DNA of 64,000 bases, taken from NCBI RefSeq assembly GCF_013408295.1, contig NZ_JACBYQ010000001.1:1550001-1614000 (forward strand), read 5' to 3'. The notes beneath the pieces were generated by a model. That model saw only the letters and a list, made by a program, of their open reading frames with translations, had not been told where the DNA came from and made no database searches. Positions 10,172-19,466 of this stretch are shown one piece after another (the first letter of the stretch is position 1; each line of letters begins with the position of its first letter). Position numbers and translations under genes: made by a program. Origin of the DNA: Psychromicrobium silvestre (GTDB lineage: Bacteria; Actinomycetota; Actinomycetes; Actinomycetales; Micrococcaceae).

Positions 10172-10804
10172 CTACTTGCAGAAACCAACCATTAGCCGGG
10201 GCAGCAGGAGCTCGACGCCGGTGCGCAGCTCCTCTGCCGCAGCCCCCGGATCGACGAGGTACTTTAGTAGCGCGTGCTGGAAGAGTCCGTCGAAAAGCGG
10301 GTAGGCGGTCACCGCAGGAAATGCGCTCTCGGTATCACTGAGTTCCGCATAACGGCTGACGATCCGCCAGATCATGCTCCGCAGGCTCTCGTCAATCTCC
10401 GCAACGTCGTCGCGGAAGGCCGATTCGAAGAGGCTCTGACCGCGCAGGTCATACCAAAGCCGGTGCATGCTGCCGTCTTCGCGAAGCGTCTGAGCCATCC
10501 CCTCGGCAAAACCGATTCGAAGCTCTTCCGCTGTTCTGGCGGTACTGACGATCTGGTCGTAGCGAGTCACGCAAGCGGCCTTGTAGCGCTTGACGCAGTA
10601 GGTGATTAGCTCGACTTTGTCTTTGAAGTAGTAATGCAGGACGCCATGAGAAAACTGGGAGTTCTGCGCGATCTCGCGAAGGCTGGTCCGGGCATAACCC
10701 AGTTCGGAGAGCGTCTGCAGCGCAGCATCGGCCAACTCGGCACGGCGATCGGCGAATTTATCGACCGGTCGGCGCTCAAGCTGATCAGCTTCCAGCAGTT
10801 TCAC
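10172..10804 (-). CDS. TetR/AcrR-family transcriptional regulator
   Basis: 210 residues. The N-terminal helix-turn-helix is at about residues 25-65, with the recognition segment TSLREIAQNSQFSHGVLHYYF. The C-terminal domain is of the BetI-like TetR_C type (LRIGFAEGM..RLWYDLRGQSLF). The start is GTG, with GAGGGA upstream. It is divergent from an SDR dehydrogenase cluster across 242 bp containing a perfect palindrome, so it probably represses that cluster and perhaps itself. The inducer is unknown. Confidence 0.9.
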   Translation of the reverse strand: MKLLEADQLERRPVDKFADRRAELADAALQTLSELGYARTSLREIAQNSQFSHGVLHYYFKDKVELITYCVKRYKAACVTRYDQIVSTARTAEELRIGFAEGMAQTLREDGSMHRLWYDLRGQSLFESAFRDDVAEIDESLRSMIWRIVSRYAELSDTESAFPAVTAYPLFDGLFQHALLKYLVDPGAAAEELRTGVELLLPRLMVGFCK

Positions 10805-10917
10805 TGACGTTCCCTCTTTCTCTGCCGCGGAGTGTCATCTGAAACATATCAGTACTCCGAAGACGAATACCGACCCACCCATTCTACGACACCTAATCTC
10901 AAGAAGAACTATGAATT

Positions 10918-10933
10918 TTGGACAATTGTCCAA
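10918..10933. promoter_or_regulatory. Perfect 16-bp palindrome, candidate TetR operator
   Basis: TTGGACAATTGTCCAA is a perfect palindrome between the divergent regulator and the SDR operon, just upstream of a plausible promoter. A further half-site (GTCCAA) lies at 10950-10955, between the -35 and -10 boxes. Size and position fit a TetR operator. Confidence 0.65.
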
Positions 10934-10940
10934 GAAACTC

Positions 10941-10968
10941 TTGACGCTCGTCCAAAGTCGATTACGCT
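10941..10968 (+). promoter_or_regulatory. Candidate promoter of the SDR operon
   Basis: TTGACG (10941-10946) and TACGCT (10963-10968) are separated by 16 bp and resemble a sigma-70-type promoter. The predicted transcript would start about 70 nt before the SDR ATG. The candidate operator abuts and overlaps it. Confidence 0.5.
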
Positions 10969-11046
10969 GAGGCTTAGGCCCGCCAATCGTGAGACGCATC
11001 ACAGTGCAGGCGGGTGAATAATCAACTCAAAGAGGAGTAACGACGG

Positions 11047-11850
11047 ATGAGTGTCTTCGATCTTCAAGGGCGCAAGGTGCTGGTCACCGGCGGCGCACAG
11101 GGGCTTGGCCAGGGAATGGCCACAGCACTAGCAGCCGCAGGCGCGGCCGTGGTCATCGCCGATCTGCAAGAGGAAGCCGGCCGAGCCGCGGCCGATACGA
11201 TACGCGCAACAGGGGCCACCGCCGAATTCGTCCGACTCGACGTCACAGATGACGCCAATTGGGAAACCGCGATTGCGGAGACCATCTCCAAACTCGGCGG
11301 TCTTGACGGCGTGGTGAACAACGCCGGGCTGGAGATCACCGAATTGGTCGCCGATTTGAAGCCGGAAAGCGTTCGAAAAATGCTTGAGGTCAACGTGCTT
11401 GGCACCTCGCTCGGCGTGAAGCACGCCTTCCGCGCGATGCGTCCCGGCGGTGGAGCTGGAACGGGTGGCGCGGTAGTAAATATCTCCTCGGTAGCCGCAA
11501 CCATCGCCTTCCCGGGCATCTCCGGCTACTCCGCCACCAAATCAGCCGTTGACCGGCTCACCCGGGTGGCCGCCGCGGAATCCGGAGCCTTTGGCTACGG
11601 AGTTCGAGTGAACTGCATCTATCCGGGCCTGGTGCCTACCGCGATGGGCAACCAGCTCGCCGTCGAAGAAGCCGCTATTGGCGTCTTCCCCAGCCCCGAG
11701 GCGGCAGTTGAGGCCGTCGTCGCGCAAACCCCGCTTGGCAGGCTCGGCGAGGTGGCCGATATGGCCGATGCCGTGGTCTTCCTGATGTCCGACGCGGCCC
11801 GGTTCATTACCGGTGCTGGGCTGTCGGTCGACGGCGGAATGGGGATGTGA
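11047..11850 (+). CDS. SDR-family NAD(P)-dependent oxidoreductase
   Basis: 267-residue classical short-chain dehydrogenase. The cofactor motif TGGAQGLG (about 15-22) is followed by NNAG and the catalytic Ser (NISS) and YSATK. The C-terminal GAGLSVDGGMGM closes the fold. An acidic residue after beta-2 (IADLQ) suggests preference for NAD. It is the first gene of a three-gene cluster with a saccharopine-dehydrogenase-like protein and an acyl-CoA ligase, opposite TetR. The cluster probably degrades or modifies a carboxylic acid; the substrate is unknown. Confidence 0.92.
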   Translation: MSVFDLQGRKVLVTGGAQGLGQGMATALAAAGAAVVIADLQEEAGRAAADTIRATGATAEFVRLDVTDDANWETAIAETISKLGGLDGVVNNAGLEITELVADLKPESVRKMLEVNVLGTSLGVKHAFRAMRPGGGAGTGGAVVNISSVAATIAFPGISGYSATKSAVDRLTRVAAAESGAFGYGVRVNCIYPGLVPTAMGNQLAVEEAAIGVFPSPEAAVEAVVAQTPLGRLGEVADMADAVVFLMSDAARFITGAGLSVDGGMGM

Positions 11851-11851
11851 A

Positions 11852-12976
11852 ATGACTGAAAAGAAAGTCGTCGTTTACGGCGCTACCGGATACACCGGCC
11901 GACTGGTGATCGAGTACCTGCGCGAATACAACGTGCCCTTTATTGCGGCTGGCCGCGACGAAGGCCGGGTGCAGGACGCTCTCGATCACATCCCCGGCAT
12001 CGAAACAGCCGATTACGAGGTAGTTCAGGTCGAACACACCGTTGAGGCGCTAACCGAGCTGCTGCGCGGTGCCCAGGTGGTGCTGAACACGGTTGGACCG
12101 TTCAGTGAACTGGGCCCGGCCGTCGTCGAGGCTGCTCTTGCCGCTGGGGCACATTACACCGACACCACGGGTGAGCAGGATTGGCTGATCACCTGCGATG
12201 AAAAGTATGGTGCGGATTTTGCCAAGGCGGGCTTGCTGCTCTCCCCCGGTCTGGCTCAGATGTATACCACCGGTGAAATCGCTGCCCAGCTCTGCCTTGA
12301 GAAGCCCGGCCTGGACACCCTGGACATTGCGGTGTTCTGGGGCGGCAGCCCGACCGTCGCCTCGACCCGCACCATCCTGGTCAATGCCGCAACTTCGTCC
12401 GCTTACTACCTTGAGCAGAATGCCTATACGCCCTTCGATCCCGAGGCCGGTCTCACCTCGCTCGTGGTCCCTGGACAACATGAATTGGCGCTCTCCCTGC
12501 CCTGGGGCGGCACCTCACACCCGGTGTGGTTCAAGAATGATCCACGAGTGGCGAATGTCAAGGCACAAGGTGGTGTGTTCAATGCCGCGCTAATGCATGG
12601 TGTTCCGCAGATCGTGGCGGCGGCGCTTGAGGCAACTAAGGACATGAACCAGGAGGATCGCGATGCTGCACTGACCGCGACCGCCGCGCAGGTGATGAAC
12701 CAGATGCCGCCCAGGGAGAACCCCCGGGTGAATAAATCCCTCGATTCGGTGCATGCCTCCGGCCCGCTCGGTCGCGCGCACTGCGTCATCCACGGCAATA
12801 GCAATTACAAGCAGACCGGCCTCTTGCAGGCATATGCCGCGTACTCGCTTTTGCAGCAAGCACCGAAACAGGTTGGCTTCGCCTCGGGCTGCCAAGCCTT
12901 TGGCCACCGCGAGTTGCTCGGCGTGCTGCGCAGCTTCGGCTTGGTGATGGAACCGGTTTTGACGGTTCAGAACTAA
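11852..12976 (+). CDS. Saccharopine dehydrogenase-like NAD(P)-binding protein
   Basis: 374 residues from the ATG at 11852, chosen because GGGG precedes it and the Rossmann motif VVVYGATGYTGRLV (residues 6-19) then sits at the N-terminus. VVLNTVGPFSELGPAVVEAA and YTDTTGEQDW are typical of the saccharopine dehydrogenase/trans-acting enoyl reductase superfamily. The start lies one base after the SDR stop, so the genes are co-expressed. Specific activity cannot be assigned; members act in lysine metabolism, lipid synthesis and uncharacterised catabolic clusters. Confidence 0.82.
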   Translation: MTEKKVVVYGATGYTGRLVIEYLREYNVPFIAAGRDEGRVQDALDHIPGIETADYEVVQVEHTVEALTELLRGAQVVLNTVGPFSELGPAVVEAALAAGAHYTDTTGEQDWLITCDEKYGADFAKAGLLLSPGLAQMYTTGEIAAQLCLEKPGLDTLDIAVFWGGSPTVASTRTILVNAATSSAYYLEQNAYTPFDPEAGLTSLVVPGQHELALSLPWGGTSHPVWFKNDPRVANVKAQGGVFNAALMHGVPQIVAAALEATKDMNQEDRDAALTATAAQVMNQMPPRENPRVNKSLDSVHASGPLGRAHCVIHGNSNYKQTGLLQAYAAYSLLQQAPKQVGFASGCQAFGHRELLGVLRSFGLVMEPVLTVQN

Positions 12977-13004
12977 CCTCAGTAGCAATCAATTTCAATG
13001 ACCG

Positions 13005-13036
13005 GGTGCCTGGCTATCAGTCGATGGCCAGGCACC
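13005..13036 (+). terminator. Hairpin between saccharopine-dehydrogenase-like gene and ligase
   Basis: GGTGCCTGGC and GCCAGGCACC form a perfect 10-bp stem with a 12-nt loop, followed by TCATTTC. It could attenuate transcription into the ligase gene or stabilise the upstream message. The T-run is too weak to call a full terminator. Confidence 0.4.
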
Positions 13037-13059
13037 TCATTTCTTGGAGAGGAACCGCT

Positions 13060-14589
13060 ATGCGGCTGACCGACTATCTCGATAAAGGTGCTTCACTAGG
13101 CCTCGATGCTCCCTGCCTACGCTTCGGCGAGCAGGTTTTGAACTATGGAGCCGTGCAGGAGCTCTCTTTCCAGGTTGCGGCCGCGCTCGGTCGCTCCGGC
13201 ATTAAACCGGGCGATAAGGTTGCCATCCTCTCCTCCAACGATCCCATTGCCTTTGCCTCGGTGTTCGGAATCTCGCGAGCCGGTGCCGTTTGGTGCCCGA
13301 TCAACCCACGTAATGCTGCCGCAGAGAATCGCGACCTCCTCGACCTCTTCGACTGCAAGGCACTCATCTATAAGAGCAGCTATGAACCACTCGCCGCCGA
13401 GATCCTGCCCGAGTTACCGCAGTTGACCACCCTGGTCTGCCTGGACAAGAGCACCGACTTGGCTCAGTCCTTCGAAAGTTGGCTGGCCGGGAACGGGGAC
13501 TCCCCCGCCGCGCAGACCGAGCCCATTGACGACGTCGTGATGCTAGTAGGCACCGGCGGTACCACTGGGAAGCCCAAGGGTGTGATGCTGACCGGGCACA
13601 ATCTGGAAGCCATGAGTGCCCTGACGCTCATGAGCTACCCCTTCGAGCCGCGCCCGGTGTACCTAGCGCTGGCCCCGCTCACACACGCTGCCGGGGTGCT
13701 ATGCATGCCGGTTCTCGCGCTTGGCGGCGTGATCGACATCCTGGCCACACCGGATCTGGACGATTTCCTTAGCGTGATCGAAGCTCGGCAGGTCACCCAT
13801 ACCTTCTTGCCGCCAACGCTGATCTATATGCTGCTGGGACACCCCCGTTTGGAGAGCACCGACCTGAGTTCCTTGCAGTGCTTCTGGTACGGAGCCGCCC
13901 CGATGTCGGCCGCCCGCTTGGAAGAAGCCTTACAAAGGATCGGGCCAATGGCGCAGCTCTTCGGCCAAAGCGAAGCCCCGATGATGATCTCCACCATGGC
14001 ACCCAAGGATCACTATCGCGCGGACGGTTCGATCGCCGTCGAACGCCTCAGCTCCGCCGGGCGCCCCTCCCCCTTAGTTACCCTGGCGATCATGGACGAC
14101 GGCGGCAACTTGCTGTCCCGTGGTGAGCGCGGCGAGGTGGTGGTCAGGAGCCCGCTGGTGATGGCCGGTTACTACAAGAACCCGGAGGCCACCGCCGAGG
14201 CAAGCAGATTTGGCTGGCATCACACCGGAGACATCGGCTACCTGGACGAAGATAATTTCCTCTACATTGTGGACCGGGCGAAGGACATGATTATCAGCGG
14301 TGGTTTCAATGTCTATTCGGCCGAGGTAGAGCAAGCACTGATGCAACATCCGGGAATCCGGGACTGCGGAGTGATTGGGTTACCCGATGAGAAATGGGGC
14401 GAGCGGGTGACCGCGGTACTGGAATTGCAGCCCGATGCCACCGTGGATCCCGAGGAACTCAAAGCCTTCGTGAAAGAACGAATTGGCAGCGTCAAGACGC
14501 CCAAGGAGATCCTGGTCTGGCCGGATTTGCCGCGTTCCAAGCTTGGCAAGGTGCTCAAGAGCGAAATCAAGGCGCAGCTTCTGAGTTAG
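13060..14589 (+). CDS. AMP-dependent acyl-CoA synthetase/ligase
   Basis: 509 residues from the ATG at 13060, which has GGAGAGGA upstream; an in-frame ATG at 13006 lacks a ribosome site. This ANL-superfamily enzyme should activate a carboxylate as acyl-AMP and transfer it to CoA. Visible are the P-loop GTGGTTGKPKG, YGAAPMS, LFGQSEAP, GDIGYLDEDNFLYIVDRAKD, the hinge region and the C-terminal catalytic Lys in PRSKLGKVLK. It closes the TetR-SDR-dehydrogenase cluster. The acyl substrate (medium-chain, aromatic or steroid side chain) is not identifiable. Confidence 0.92.
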   Translation: MRLTDYLDKGASLGLDAPCLRFGEQVLNYGAVQELSFQVAAALGRSGIKPGDKVAILSSNDPIAFASVFGISRAGAVWCPINPRNAAAENRDLLDLFDCKALIYKSSYEPLAAEILPELPQLTTLVCLDKSTDLAQSFESWLAGNGDSPAAQTEPIDDVVMLVGTGGTTGKPKGVMLTGHNLEAMSALTLMSYPFEPRPVYLALAPLTHAAGVLCMPVLALGGVIDILATPDLDDFLSVIEARQVTHTFLPPTLIYMLLGHPRLESTDLSSLQCFWYGAAPMSAARLEEALQRIGPMAQLFGQSEAPMMISTMAPKDHYRADGSIAVERLSSAGRPSPLVTLAIMDDGGNLLSRGERGEVVVRSPLVMAGYYKNPEATAEASRFGWHHTGDIGYLDEDNFLYIVDRAKDMIISGGFNVYSAEVEQALMQHPGIRDCGVIGLPDEKWGERVTAVLELQPDATVDPEELKAFVKERIGSVKTPKEILVWPDLPRSKLGKVLKSEIKAQLLS

Positions 14590-14603
14590 GGCGCTCAGCG
14601 AGG

Positions 14604-14677
14604 GCGCGAGTTCGTGTGCGCATCTCGGATTCGCCTGTTTCTAGGGGCGAATCGGTGAGTAAGAAGCGAACTCGCGC
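14604..14677. repeat. Palindromic dispersed repeat, family C copy 1
   Basis: The outer arms GCGCGAGTTCG and CGAACTCGCGC are perfect inverted repeats. Inside are GGATTCGCC and GGCGAATC. The same layout occurs at 15537-15609. The two copies flank the phosphoesterase gene. Confidence 0.75.
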
Positions 14678-14681
14678 GGGC

Positions 14682-15506
14682 TCAGAACTCGACCAGTAGG
14701 CAGGGACCACCGGCGTGGAGGCCACCGTCAATAGCGGTCACTAGGCCGTCCGCATAGGTTTTCGGCTCGGTATTGGCTGAAGCTGGCTGTCCCTCGTCTT
14801 CTCCGATAATGCTGTGCCCATGGAAAATGTGCCGACCGCCGAAATGTCGCAACAGCCCTTGGGCTGAGGCGGGGCCGTCGGGGCCTTGGAAGTCATTCCT
14901 TTTCGTCAGAGCAGCCCACAACTGCCACAGTTCCACTGGGTCAGCGGTACGCAGGATCCGACGAACGTTTTCATTGACTTCCTCAGCGCTGGCACCCCAC
15001 TGACGATAGTGAACAATATCGGAGTGCAGCAGGAGCTGATCATCGACCTGTGCCATCGCCGGACGGTCGGTGAGCCACTCCAGCTGCTGTGCGGACAGCC
15101 TCGCCTGATCTGATTCCTGTCCTTGGTTTCGTAGCCAGGAATTATCAAAGGAACGCTCGCCCAGCGAGGTGTTGATCGGCGTCGAACCAAAGCGCTTTTT
15201 CCCCAGCGTGAGCACCTCATGGTTACCCAAGAGAGCGGTAACTTCCCCACCGGCAGCTTCTGCTTCGACCGAAAGCCTGATCAGCAGATCGACGACGCCG
15301 ACGCCATCGGGGCCACGGTCGAAGTAATCACCTAAGCACCACAATTGGGCATTGCCGCCGCTCCAAGCGCCCAAGCCATCGGCCAGATTCTTCTGCTGCA
15401 GTGCCGCGAGCAGCTTCTCCGGATGTCCATGAATATCGCTGACCACGAAGCGACGGCGCTGCGGAGTCACCGAGCTGGAGGCTGTGGTTGGTTGAGAGTG
15501 TGGCAT
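14682..15506 (-). CDS. Metallophosphoesterase (calcineurin-like)
   Basis: 274 residues. All metal-binding motifs of the calcineurin-like fold are present in order: SDIHGH (about residue 23), GDYFDRGPDG, LLGNHE, LLHSD and the final HGHS. It resembles Ser/Thr-phosphatase/diadenosine-tetraphosphatase-type enzymes, but the substrate is unknown. GAGGAAG precedes the ATG. It is a single gene between two family C repeats, in the gap between rpsQ and rplN, so it may have arrived as a repeat-bounded unit. Confidence 0.88.
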   Translation of the reverse strand: MPHSQPTTASSSVTPQRRRFVVSDIHGHPEKLLAALQQKNLADGLGAWSGGNAQLWCLGDYFDRGPDGVGVVDLLIRLSVEAEAAGGEVTALLGNHEVLTLGKKRFGSTPINTSLGERSFDNSWLRNQGQESDQARLSAQQLEWLTDRPAMAQVDDQLLLHSDIVHYRQWGASAEEVNENVRRILRTADPVELWQLWAALTKRNDFQGPDGPASAQGLLRHFGGRHIFHGHSIIGEDEGQPASANTEPKTYADGLVTAIDGGLHAGGPCLLVEF

Positions 15507-15536
15507 CGCTTCCTCACAGAGTCATTGGTTTCCAAG

Positions 15537-15609
15537 GCGCGAGTTCGCGGGTAATTCGCGGATTCGCGGGCTATTAAGGGTGAACCGGCGATTAGAAAGC
15601 GAACTCGCT
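15537..15609. repeat. Palindromic dispersed repeat, family C copy 2
   Basis: The arms GCGCGAGTTCGC and GCGAACTCGC enclose ATTCGCGGATTCGC and a TTAAGG-containing centre matching the inner part of the 14604-14677 copy. It lies 54 bp downstream of rpsQ and just upstream of the phosphoesterase. Confidence 0.75.
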
Positions 15610-15620
15610 GGAAATGCGAG

Positions 15621-15652
15621 AAGGCCGGTGCCCCTAACGGGACACCGGCCTT
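15621..15652 (-). terminator. Hairpin terminator after rpsQ (end of the S10 operon)
   Basis: AAGGCCGGTGCCC and GGGACACCGGCCTT form a GC-rich stem of 12-13 bp with a short loop, 10 bp beyond the rpsQ stop. There is little T-tract on the minus strand, so termination may be partial or bidirectional. Confidence 0.65.
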
Positions 15653-15662
15653 CCGGCGTTTC

Positions 15663-15983
15663 TTACTTAGCCTTTTCGAGGATCTCGACCAGGCGCCAGC
15701 GCTTGGTGGCGGACAGCGGACGAGTCTCGCTGATCAGCACCAAATCGCCAATTCCGGCGGTGTTTTCCTCATCGTGCACCTTGACCTTGGAGGTCTGGCG
15801 CAGCACCTTGCCGTAGAGGGCGTGCTTTACACGATCCTCAACCTCGACAACGATGGTTTTCTGCATTTTGTCCGAAACGACGTAGCCGCGACGGGACTTG
15901 CGGTAGCCGCGAGCCGACTCTGCAGTCTCGGCGTTCCCAGCTGCTTCTTCGCTCACGCTGACTTCCTTGCTCTCTTCGCTCAC
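15663..15983 (-). CDS. rpsQ: 30S ribosomal protein S17
   Basis: 106 residues, about 20 longer than E. coli S17 because of an acidic N-terminal lead. The core [27 protein letters not shown] is split by this rule into [13 protein letters not shown] and VKHALYGK, followed by [20 protein letters not shown]. It is the last gene of the S10 operon, overlapping rpmC by 4 nt. Its normal neighbour rplN is 5.8 kb away. Confidence 0.97.
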   Translation of the reverse strand: MSEESKEVSVSEEAAGNAETAESARGYRKSRRGYVVSDKMQKTIVVEVEDRVKHALYGKVLRQTSKVKVHDEENTAGIGDLVLISETRPLSATKRWRLVEILEKAK

Positions 15984-16315
15984 TTGGCGGCCTCCTCAGT
16001 AGCCTCAGCCTCGGCCTCGGGGGCCTCCGCTTCAGCCTTCTTGGAAGGCTTCTTCTTCGCCTTCGCCTTTTCCTCCACCACTGCGGCGACGGCCTCGACA
16101 CGAATGCCTAGCTCGCGCTCACGCAGAACGGTGTAGATCCGGGCGATATCGCGCTTGACGGCGCGAAGCCGACCGTGGTTCTCCAACTGGCCGGTAGCCG
16201 ACTGGAAACGCAGGTTGAACAGTTCTTCCTTGGCCTTACGGAGTTCGTCGACTAGACGCTCCTTATCGAAGCCGTCCAACTTGTCAGCGGCCAGGTCCTT
16301 GGTTCCAACTGCCAT
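15980..16315 (-). CDS. rpmC: 50S ribosomal protein L29 with a charged C-terminal extension
   Basis: 111 residues, against about 65 in most bacteria. The L29 core ([20 protein letters not shown], then [17 protein letters not shown]) ends near residue 80. A Lys/Ala/Glu-rich tail follows. Such tails are seen in other high-GC Gram-positives. It lies between rplP (2 bp) and rpsQ (4-nt overlap). Confidence 0.96.
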   Translation of the reverse strand: MAVGTKDLAADKLDGFDKERLVDELRKAKEELFNLRFQSATGQLENHGRLRAVKRDIARIYTVLRERELGIRVEAVAAVVEEKAKAKKKPSKKAEAEAPEAEAEATEEAAK

Positions 16316-16317
16316 TT

Positions 16318-16734
16318 CTATTCACCACCTTCACGACGCACAATGCGTGCCCGCAGGGGCAGCTTGTGGATTGCAAGGCGCAGAGCCTCACGAGCAACTT
16401 CTTCATTGACACCGGAGAGTTCAAACAGAACCCGGCCCGGCTTGACGTTGGCGACCCACCACTCGGGCGAACCCTTACCGGAACCCATACGGGTTTCAGC
16501 AGGCTTCTTGGTGATCGGGCGGTCCGGGTAAATGTTGATCCAGACCTTTCCACCACGCTTGATGTGACGGGTCATCGCGATACGAGCGGACTCGATCTGA
16601 CGGTTCGTTACATAAGCCGGGCTGAGTGCCTGAATACCGTATTCACCAAAGTTGACCTTGGTGCCACCGGTCGCCTGGCCGGAACGGCCGGGGTGGTGCT
16701 GCTTACGGTGCTTCACACGACGTGGGATCAGCAT
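16318..16734 (-). CDS. rplP: 50S ribosomal protein L16
   Basis: 138 residues. [17 protein letters not shown], the [18 protein letters not shown] loop and [18 protein letters not shown] identify L16, which lines the tRNA acceptor path. It directly abuts rpsC. Confidence 0.98.
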   Translation of the reverse strand: MLIPRRVKHRKQHHPGRSGQATGGTKVNFGEYGIQALSPAYVTNRQIESARIAMTRHIKRGGKVWINIYPDRPITKKPAETRMGSGKGSPEWWVANVKPGRVLFELSGVNEEVAREALRLAIHKLPLRARIVRREGGE

Positions 16735-17571
16735 TTAAGCCTCACTCCCCTCTGTAGCCGCGGCAGCTGCCGGAGCAGCTTCAACAGCGGCGTTCTCGTT
16801 ACGGTCATTGCGCTGGTTGTCCCTGCGAGGGCCACCGCCATCACGACGGGGACCACGAGGGCCACGATCGCCATCGGGGCGCGGGCCACGGCCACGGGAA
16901 GGAGCGGTAGCAGCCTGCTGCGCCAGTTCCTTCGCGGTGACATCGCCCTTGTAGATCCAGACCTTCACGCCGATACGGCCGAAGGTGGTCTTCGCCTCGA
17001 AGAAGCCGTAGTCGATCTGCGCACGCAAGGTGTGCAGCGGTACGCGGCCTTCGCGGTAGAACTCGGAACGGCTCATTTCGGCGCCGCCCAAACGGCCCGA
17101 GCACTGCACCCGGATGCCCTTGGCACCGGCGCGCTGCGCGGACTGCATAGCCTTCTTCATAGCGCGGCGGAAAGCCACACGCGAAGAGAGCTGCTCGGCG
17201 ATGCCCTGAGCAACCAGCTGAGCTTCGATCTCGGGGTTCTTCACCTCGAGGATGTTCAGCTGCACCTGCTTCCCGGTGAGCTTCTCCAGCTCGCCGCGAA
17301 TACGGTCTGCTTCGGCTCCACGACGACCGATCACAATGCCCGGACGGGCGGTGTGAATGTCGACGCGGACGCGGTCACGGGTGCGCTCGATTTCAACCTT
17401 GGCGATGCCGGCGCGCTCCATGCCCGTGGACATGAGCTGGCGGATCTTAACGTCCTCACGAACGAAATCCTTGTAGCGCTGGCCGGCCTTGTTGGAGTCA
17501 GCGAACCAATGCGAGACATGGTTGGTGGTGATACCGAGGCGGAACCCGTGCGGGTTTACTTTCTGTCCCAC
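16735..17571 (-). CDS. rpsC: 30S ribosomal protein S3
   Basis: 278 residues. [14 protein letters not shown], the KH domain motif [19 protein letters not shown] and the S3 C-terminal motif [21 protein letters not shown] are present. After about residue 215 comes an Arg/Gly/Pro-rich then Ala/Glu-rich tail, longer than in E. coli. S3 shapes the mRNA entry channel. It abuts rplP and rplV without spacing. Confidence 0.98.
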   Translation of the reverse strand: MGQKVNPHGFRLGITTNHVSHWFADSNKAGQRYKDFVREDVKIRQLMSTGMERAGIAKVEIERTRDRVRVDIHTARPGIVIGRRGAEADRIRGELEKLTGKQVQLNILEVKNPEIEAQLVAQGIAEQLSSRVAFRRAMKKAMQSAQRAGAKGIRVQCSGRLGGAEMSRSEFYREGRVPLHTLRAQIDYGFFEAKTTFGRIGVKVWIYKGDVTAKELAQQAATAPSRGRGPRPDGDRGPRGPRRDGGGPRRDNQRNDRNENAAVEAAPAAAAATEGSEA

Positions 17572-17934
17572 TTAGTTCTCCTCCTCACTCGGGGTGGCAA
17601 CGACCACAGTGATGTGGCTGGTGCGCTTCTTGATGCGGTAGGCGCGGCCTTGGGCACGCGGCTGGAACCGCTTCATGGTGGGACCCTCATCAACGAAAGC
17701 TTCGCTGATGTAGAGATCGCCCTCATCGAAGGCAACACTGTCCCGGTCGGCCAGCACGCGAGCGTTAGCTACTGCGGACTGGAGTACTTTGAATACCGGC
17801 TCCGAAGCTGCCTGCGGGGCAAACTTCAGAATCGCCAGGGCCTCATTCGCTTGCTTGCCACGAATCAGGTTGACGACGCGCCGGGCCTTCATAGGCGTTA
17901 CGCGGATGTGCCGCGCAATGGCCTTGGCTTCCAT
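17572..17934 (-). CDS. rplV: 50S ribosomal protein L22
   Basis: 120 residues. [20 protein letters not shown] and the extended hairpin region ending in [20 protein letters not shown] are diagnostic. The hairpin lines the exit tunnel and is a macrolide-resistance site; nothing in it looks altered. It is followed immediately by rpsC. Confidence 0.98.
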   Translation of the reverse strand: MEAKAIARHIRVTPMKARRVVNLIRGKQANEALAILKFAPQAASEPVFKVLQSAVANARVLADRDSVAFDEGDLYISEAFVDEGPTMKRFQPRAQGRAYRIKKRTSHITVVVATPSEEEN

Positions 17935-17972
17935 TGCTTTCCTTCTCTCGTCTTAGCCGTAATTGCAGGCGC

Positions 17973-18254
17973 CTAGCGGCGCTTGCCCTTACGGTCGTCC
18001 TTCACATGGCCGCGGAAAGTCCGCGTTGGAGCGAATTCGCCCAATTTGTGCCCGACCATCGACTCGGTGACGAACACCGGGATGTGCTTGCGGCCGTCGT
18101 GCACGGCGATCGTGTGCCCGAGCATATCGGGGACGATCATGGACCGGCGGGACCAGGTCTTGATAACGTTCTTGGTGCCCTTTTCGTTTTCGTTTGCTAC
18201 CTTCACAAAGAGGTGCTGGTCAACGAAAGGACCTTTTTTCAGGCTGCGTGGCAT
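17973..18254 (-). CDS. rpsS: 30S ribosomal protein S19
   Basis: 93 residues, standard length. [15 protein letters not shown] opens it, and [18 protein letters not shown] closes the conserved part. It lies 12 bp after rplB and 38 bp before rplV. Confidence 0.98.
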   Translation of the reverse strand: MPRSLKKGPFVDQHLFVKVANENEKGTKNVIKTWSRRSMIVPDMLGHTIAVHDGRKHIPVFVTESMVGHKLGEFAPTRTFRGHVKDDRKGKRR

Positions 18255-18266
18255 CTGTCCAGGCTC

Positions 18267-19106
18267 CTATCGCTTGTTCTTGCCAGTACGACGGCGACGC
18301 ACAATGAGTTTGTCGCTCTCTTTATTCGGGCGGCGGGTGCGACCCTCACGTTTACCATTCGGGTTGACCGGGTGACGGCCACCAGAGGTCTTACCTTCAC
18401 CACCACCGTGCGGGTGATCCACCGGGTTCATGGCAACGCCACGAACGGTCGGACGGATACCGCGCCAGCGATTACGACCGGCCTTGCCCCAGTTGATGTT
18501 CGACTGCTCGGCGTTGCCGACCTCGCCAACGGTGGCGCGGCAGCGCACATCAACGTTACGGATTTCACCGGAAGGCAAACGCAACTGCGCGAAGCGGCCT
18601 TCCTTGGCTACCAGCTGGACCGAAGCACCAGCCGAACGAGCCATCTTGGCACCGCCACCGGGACGCAACTCCACAGCGTGGATAGTCGTACCCACCGGGA
18701 TGTTGCGCAGCGGCAGGTTGTTGCCGGGCTTGATATCCGCGGACGGACCAGCCTCGACGAAGTCACCCTGCTGAAGCTTATTCGGAGCAATGATGTAACG
18801 CTTAGTGCCATCAACATAGTGCAATAGCGCAATGCGAGCGGTACGGTTCGGATCGTATTCGATCTCCGCAACCTTGGCATTCACGCCGTCCTTGTCATGA
18901 CGACGGAAGTCGATCAGACGGTACTGGCGCTTGTGTCCACCACCCTTGTGACGGGTAGTGATCTTACCGGTGTTGTTGCGGCCGCCCGATTTGGGCAGCG
19001 GACGGACCAGAGACTTCTCCGGCGTCGACCGCGTGATTTCTGCGAAGTCGGCAACGCTCGAGCCACGACGGCCCGGGGTTGTCGGCTTGTATTTACGGAT
19101 TCCCAT
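18267..19106 (-). CDS. rplB: 50S ribosomal protein L2
   Basis: 279 residues. [18 protein letters not shown] and the peptidyl-transferase-proximal motif [16 protein letters not shown], with its conserved His, are present. Full length for the family. It lies between rplW (27 bp) and rpsS (12 bp). Confidence 0.98.
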   Translation of the reverse strand: MGIRKYKPTTPGRRGSSVADFAEITRSTPEKSLVRPLPKSGGRNNTGKITTRHKGGGHKRQYRLIDFRRHDKDGVNAKVAEIEYDPNRTARIALLHYVDGTKRYIIAPNKLQQGDFVEAGPSADIKPGNNLPLRNIPVGTTIHAVELRPGGGAKMARSAGASVQLVAKEGRFAQLRLPSGEIRNVDVRCRATVGEVGNAEQSNINWGKAGRNRWRGIRPTVRGVAMNPVDHPHGGGEGKTSGGRHPVNPNGKREGRTRRPNKESDKLIVRRRRTGKNKR

Positions 19107-19133
19107 TATATTTCCTCGTTAAAGTGGTCTCCG

Positions 19134-19466
19134 CTACGCGAGCGGACCGCCGAAGATGTCAATTGTGCCTTCCTTCAGGGTGACAATTGCGCGCTTGGTA
19201 TTCTTGCGCTGTCCCCATCCGAATTTGGTTCGCTTGCGCTTACCGGCACGGTTGATGGTGTTGATCGAGTCCACCTTGACGGAGAAAATTTTCTCCACGG
19301 CAAACTTGATCTCGGTCTTGTTTGAACGCGGGTCGACCAAGAAGGTGTATTTACCTTCGTCGATCAGGCCGTAGCTCTTCTCCGAAACGACCGGTGCAAG
19401 CACCACGTCGCGGGGATCTTTGGTGTGGATAGCTGAACTAACAGCCGCGCTAGTAACTGCGGTCAC
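19134..19466 (-). CDS. rplW: 50S ribosomal protein L23
   Basis: 110 residues. [19 protein letters not shown], the loop [18 protein letters not shown] and [20 protein letters not shown] mark L23, the docking site at the tunnel exit. Its N-terminus overlaps the rplD stop by 4 nt. Confidence 0.97.
   Translation of the reverse strand: MTAVTSAAVSSAIHTKDPRDVVLAPVVSEKSYGLIDEGKYTFLVDPRSNKTEIKFAVEKIFSVKVDSINTINRAGKRKRTKFGWGQRKNTKRAIVTLKEGTIDIFGGPLA

Noticed and set aside
10832-11017. 61-codon frame in the TetR-SDR spacer
   Set aside because: Covers the operator and promoter and has no ribosome site.
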